From Chloroflexota bacterium (GTDB lineage Bacteria; Chloroflexota; Anaerolineae; Anaerolineales; Anaerolineaceae), in assembly GCA_019136175.1 (NCBI GenBank), contig JAGVUS010000081.1, positions 1 to 8,885 of the forward strand: a stretch of 8,885 nucleotides of DNA, read 5' to 3'. The stretch's first letter is position 1. Every line of letters starts with the position of its first letter. The notes under the pieces are model-generated. The model saw only the letters and a program-made list of their open reading frames with translations. It made no database searches and was not told where the DNA came from. The position numbers and the translations under genes are program-made. Positions 7,859-8,885 of this stretch are shown here, piece after piece.

Positions 7859-8665
7859 TTACATTAACTCACGCCGGATGGCACGAAGATATCCAATGTG
7901 ATCATGTACATGGTTTGGAAAAGTTTCAACCACATACCCAATGGAACCCAAAAAGGTGCACAACTCATCCGCGGTATGACCATTTACGTGATGATACTCC
8001 AGCACAATCCGCTCAACCAGGTCGAGAACATCCCCGGATGTAAACAGGATATCATACTCTGCGCCTTCACAGTCCAGTTTTAACAAGTGACACCGGCTCA
8101 ATTGATATTTGGAAAAAATATCCTTCAGGGTATCACTTTCAACAGCAGTAAAAATTCCGTTGGATGTACGATGATTATCAGTAAGACTTTGAACTTGCAA
8201 AGGCTCTCCATTGGAGGAATCCAATAAAATAGTTTCTCCATTTGTAGAGACTGCCCGTTGGATTGCCGTGCAATTTGATACATGATTCAATTCAAGATTA
8301 TTGATTAGTAATTGATAAGATGATGAAAATGGTTCAAATGCATATACATGACCCTGCTGCGCCTTTTGACTGGCAAATATTGTGAATTCCCCAATCCCTC
8401 CACCAATGTCAATAATGTTCCAATCCGGTTCAATCTGGTAACCATACGTTTCATAAAAGCGATCCAGCCAGGCTTCCTTCACACTCCAGAGATCCATTTT
8501 TCCCCGGATTAAATATCTCACCCCGTTTTGAAGCGTAACAAGACTGGGGCGCGTCAATTTTTTCGCAAGCATGGTTTTCACAATGGCGGGGAAATCCCTG
8601 AACCCAACCATCATTCTTCCAATGGATAAGGCATAATAACCATACTTACGAAAAAAACGCGCCAC
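7859..8665 (-). CDS. FkbM family SAM-dependent methyltransferase, 268 aa
   Basis: A class I methyltransferase of the FkbM type. The SAM-binding motif I is IIDIGGGIGEFT (84-95), the next strand carries YAFEPFSSSYQLL (108-120) with acidic E111 expected to bind the ribose of SAM, and LLKLDCEGAEYDIL (194-207) is the FkbM hallmark. Length fits the family. FkbM enzymes usually O-methylate sugars or polyketides, and here the neighbouring glycosyltransferases favour a glycan or its lipid- or nucleotide-linked precursor; that is inference from context. No signal peptide or clear TM helix is present, so it should act in the cytosol. The start is GTG at 8665-8663, chosen because a strong AGGAGG lies 8 nt upstream, while the first in-frame ATG (codon 18) would remove only N-terminal sequence and lacks such support. 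The gene begins 2 nt after the preceding stop. Confidence 0.92.
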   Translation of the reverse strand: MARFFRKYGYYALSIGRMMVGFRDFPAIVKTMLAKKLTRPSLVTLQNGVRYLIRGKMDLWSVKEAWLDRFYETYGYQIEPDWNIIDIGGGIGEFTIFASQKAQQGHVYAFEPFSSSYQLLINNLELNHVSNCTAIQRAVSTNGETILLDSSNGEPLQVQSLTDNHRTSNGIFTAVESDTLKDIFSKYQLSRCHLLKLDCEGAEYDILFTSGDVLDLVERIVLEYHHVNGHTADELCTFLGSIGYVVETFPNHVHDHIGYLRAIRRELM

Positions 8666-8667
8666 CT

Positions 8668-8885
8668 TTATACCCTCCTTGCAACATAAAATGTACAGAC
8701 GCCGTTTTCACACTCCTGGGTCTGGTTATAATATTTTTCCAAGATTCGATAAGTCAATCCCAGGTTCCACCAGGTTGGCGCCAGGATCCATTTTCCTGTC
8801 AGTTTGCGAGTTATTAATGAAGGCAATCCCATAAAGTGTCCCCACTCCATGACGGACTGGGCTTGTGGACAAAAATAATGCCACC
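8668..8885 (-). CDS. C-terminal fragment of an unidentified protein, possibly a methyltransferase (cut by window edge)
   Basis: The frame is open from the window edge to a TAA at 8670-8668, giving 71 complete codons that begin WHYFCPQAQSVMEW. An ATG at 8850 lies inside this frame, but reading continues without a stop to the edge and no good ribosome site precedes that ATG, so the visible part is most likely the tail of a longer protein. Notable stretches are MEWGHFMGLPSLITRKLTGK, WILAPTWWNLGLTYRILEKY and the ending CTFYVARRV. No membrane helix is evident. The tail reminds me of class I SAM methyltransferases, which often end in a strand like TFYVARR, and an FkbM gene follows directly, but no SAM motif is visible in this fragment. 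That call is tentative; the existence of the coding region is much safer because its last codons carry the next gene's ribosome site at a 2-nt gap. Confidence 0.6.
   Translation of the reverse strand, partial: WHYFCPQAQSVMEWGHFMGLPSLITRKLTGKWILAPTWWNLGLTYRILEKYYNQTQECENGVCTFYVARRV
8673..8680 (-). promoter_or_regulatory. Strong Shine-Dalgarno site deciding the GTG start of the FkbM gene
   Basis: AAGGAGGG on the minus strand is a near-perfect match to the anti-Shine-Dalgarno sequence, with 8 nt between AGGAGG and the GTG. It lies inside the last sense codons (AGG AGG, Arg-Arg) of the upstream gene, so the two genes are probably translationally coupled. Confidence 0.85.

Noticed and set aside
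8651..8657. A run of seven A (seven T in the coding strand) near the start of the FkbM gene, as a possible phase-variation tract
   Set aside because: Seven bases is short for a slipping tract, it simply encodes Arg-Phe-Phe-Arg, and the gene is intact. One sequence cannot show length variation.
1..8885. Mobile elements, CRISPR arrays, tRNA or rRNA genes, and intrinsic terminators
   Set aside because: Nearly every base is coding. I saw no transposase, regular direct repeats, tRNA-like cloverleaf or GC hairpin followed by a T run in the short gaps.

Overview
The window is a densely packed stretch of bacterial chromosome. All five recognisable genes lie on the minus strand, so they are transcribed from the right end of the window towards the left. 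Gene order in the direction of transcription is: the tail of an unidentified protein, possibly a methyltransferase (8668-8885, cut by the window edge); an FkbM-type SAM-dependent methyltransferase (7859-8665); a 754-residue membrane glycosyltransferase of the GT39/GT-C kind (5578-7842); a giant 1805-residue membrane protein joining a GT39-like half to a DUF2298 ('Chlor_Arch_YYY') half (127-5544); and the first 42 codons of a DUF952 protein (1-127, cut by the window edge).

The likely source is a member of the Chloroflexi (Chloroflexota), probably class Anaerolineae. DUF2298/YYY proteins have, as I recall, a narrow distribution centred on Chloroflexi and some archaea. The motifs of both GT39-like proteins (HPDERFLTMV, SDHAEKLLD, VYDHPKVMIFRK) are of a kind I associate with Anaerolineae. 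Base composition is moderate (not counted exactly). This is inference from protein families, with no rRNA or marker gene in the window.

Gaps between genes are 2, 16 and 33 nt, followed by a 1-nt TAATG overlap. This fits a single operon whose promoter is right of the window and whose end is left of it. I see no tRNA, rRNA, CRISPR array, insertion sequence, promoter or terminator inside the window, and no gene-free stretch longer than about 35 nt.

Functionally the set looks like a module for building or decorating a cell-surface glycan. Two multi-spanning GT-C-type proteins would move sugars from lipid carriers outside the membrane, and one or two cytosolic methyltransferases could O-methylate the sugar or its precursor. 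The DUF952 protein is the odd member. The most unusual object is the 1805-residue fusion: two apparently complete membrane modules in one chain, each ending in a similar extracytoplasmic domain, with the first module's end domain interrupted by what look like two tandem beta-rich repeats. Substrates and products cannot be read from the sequence.
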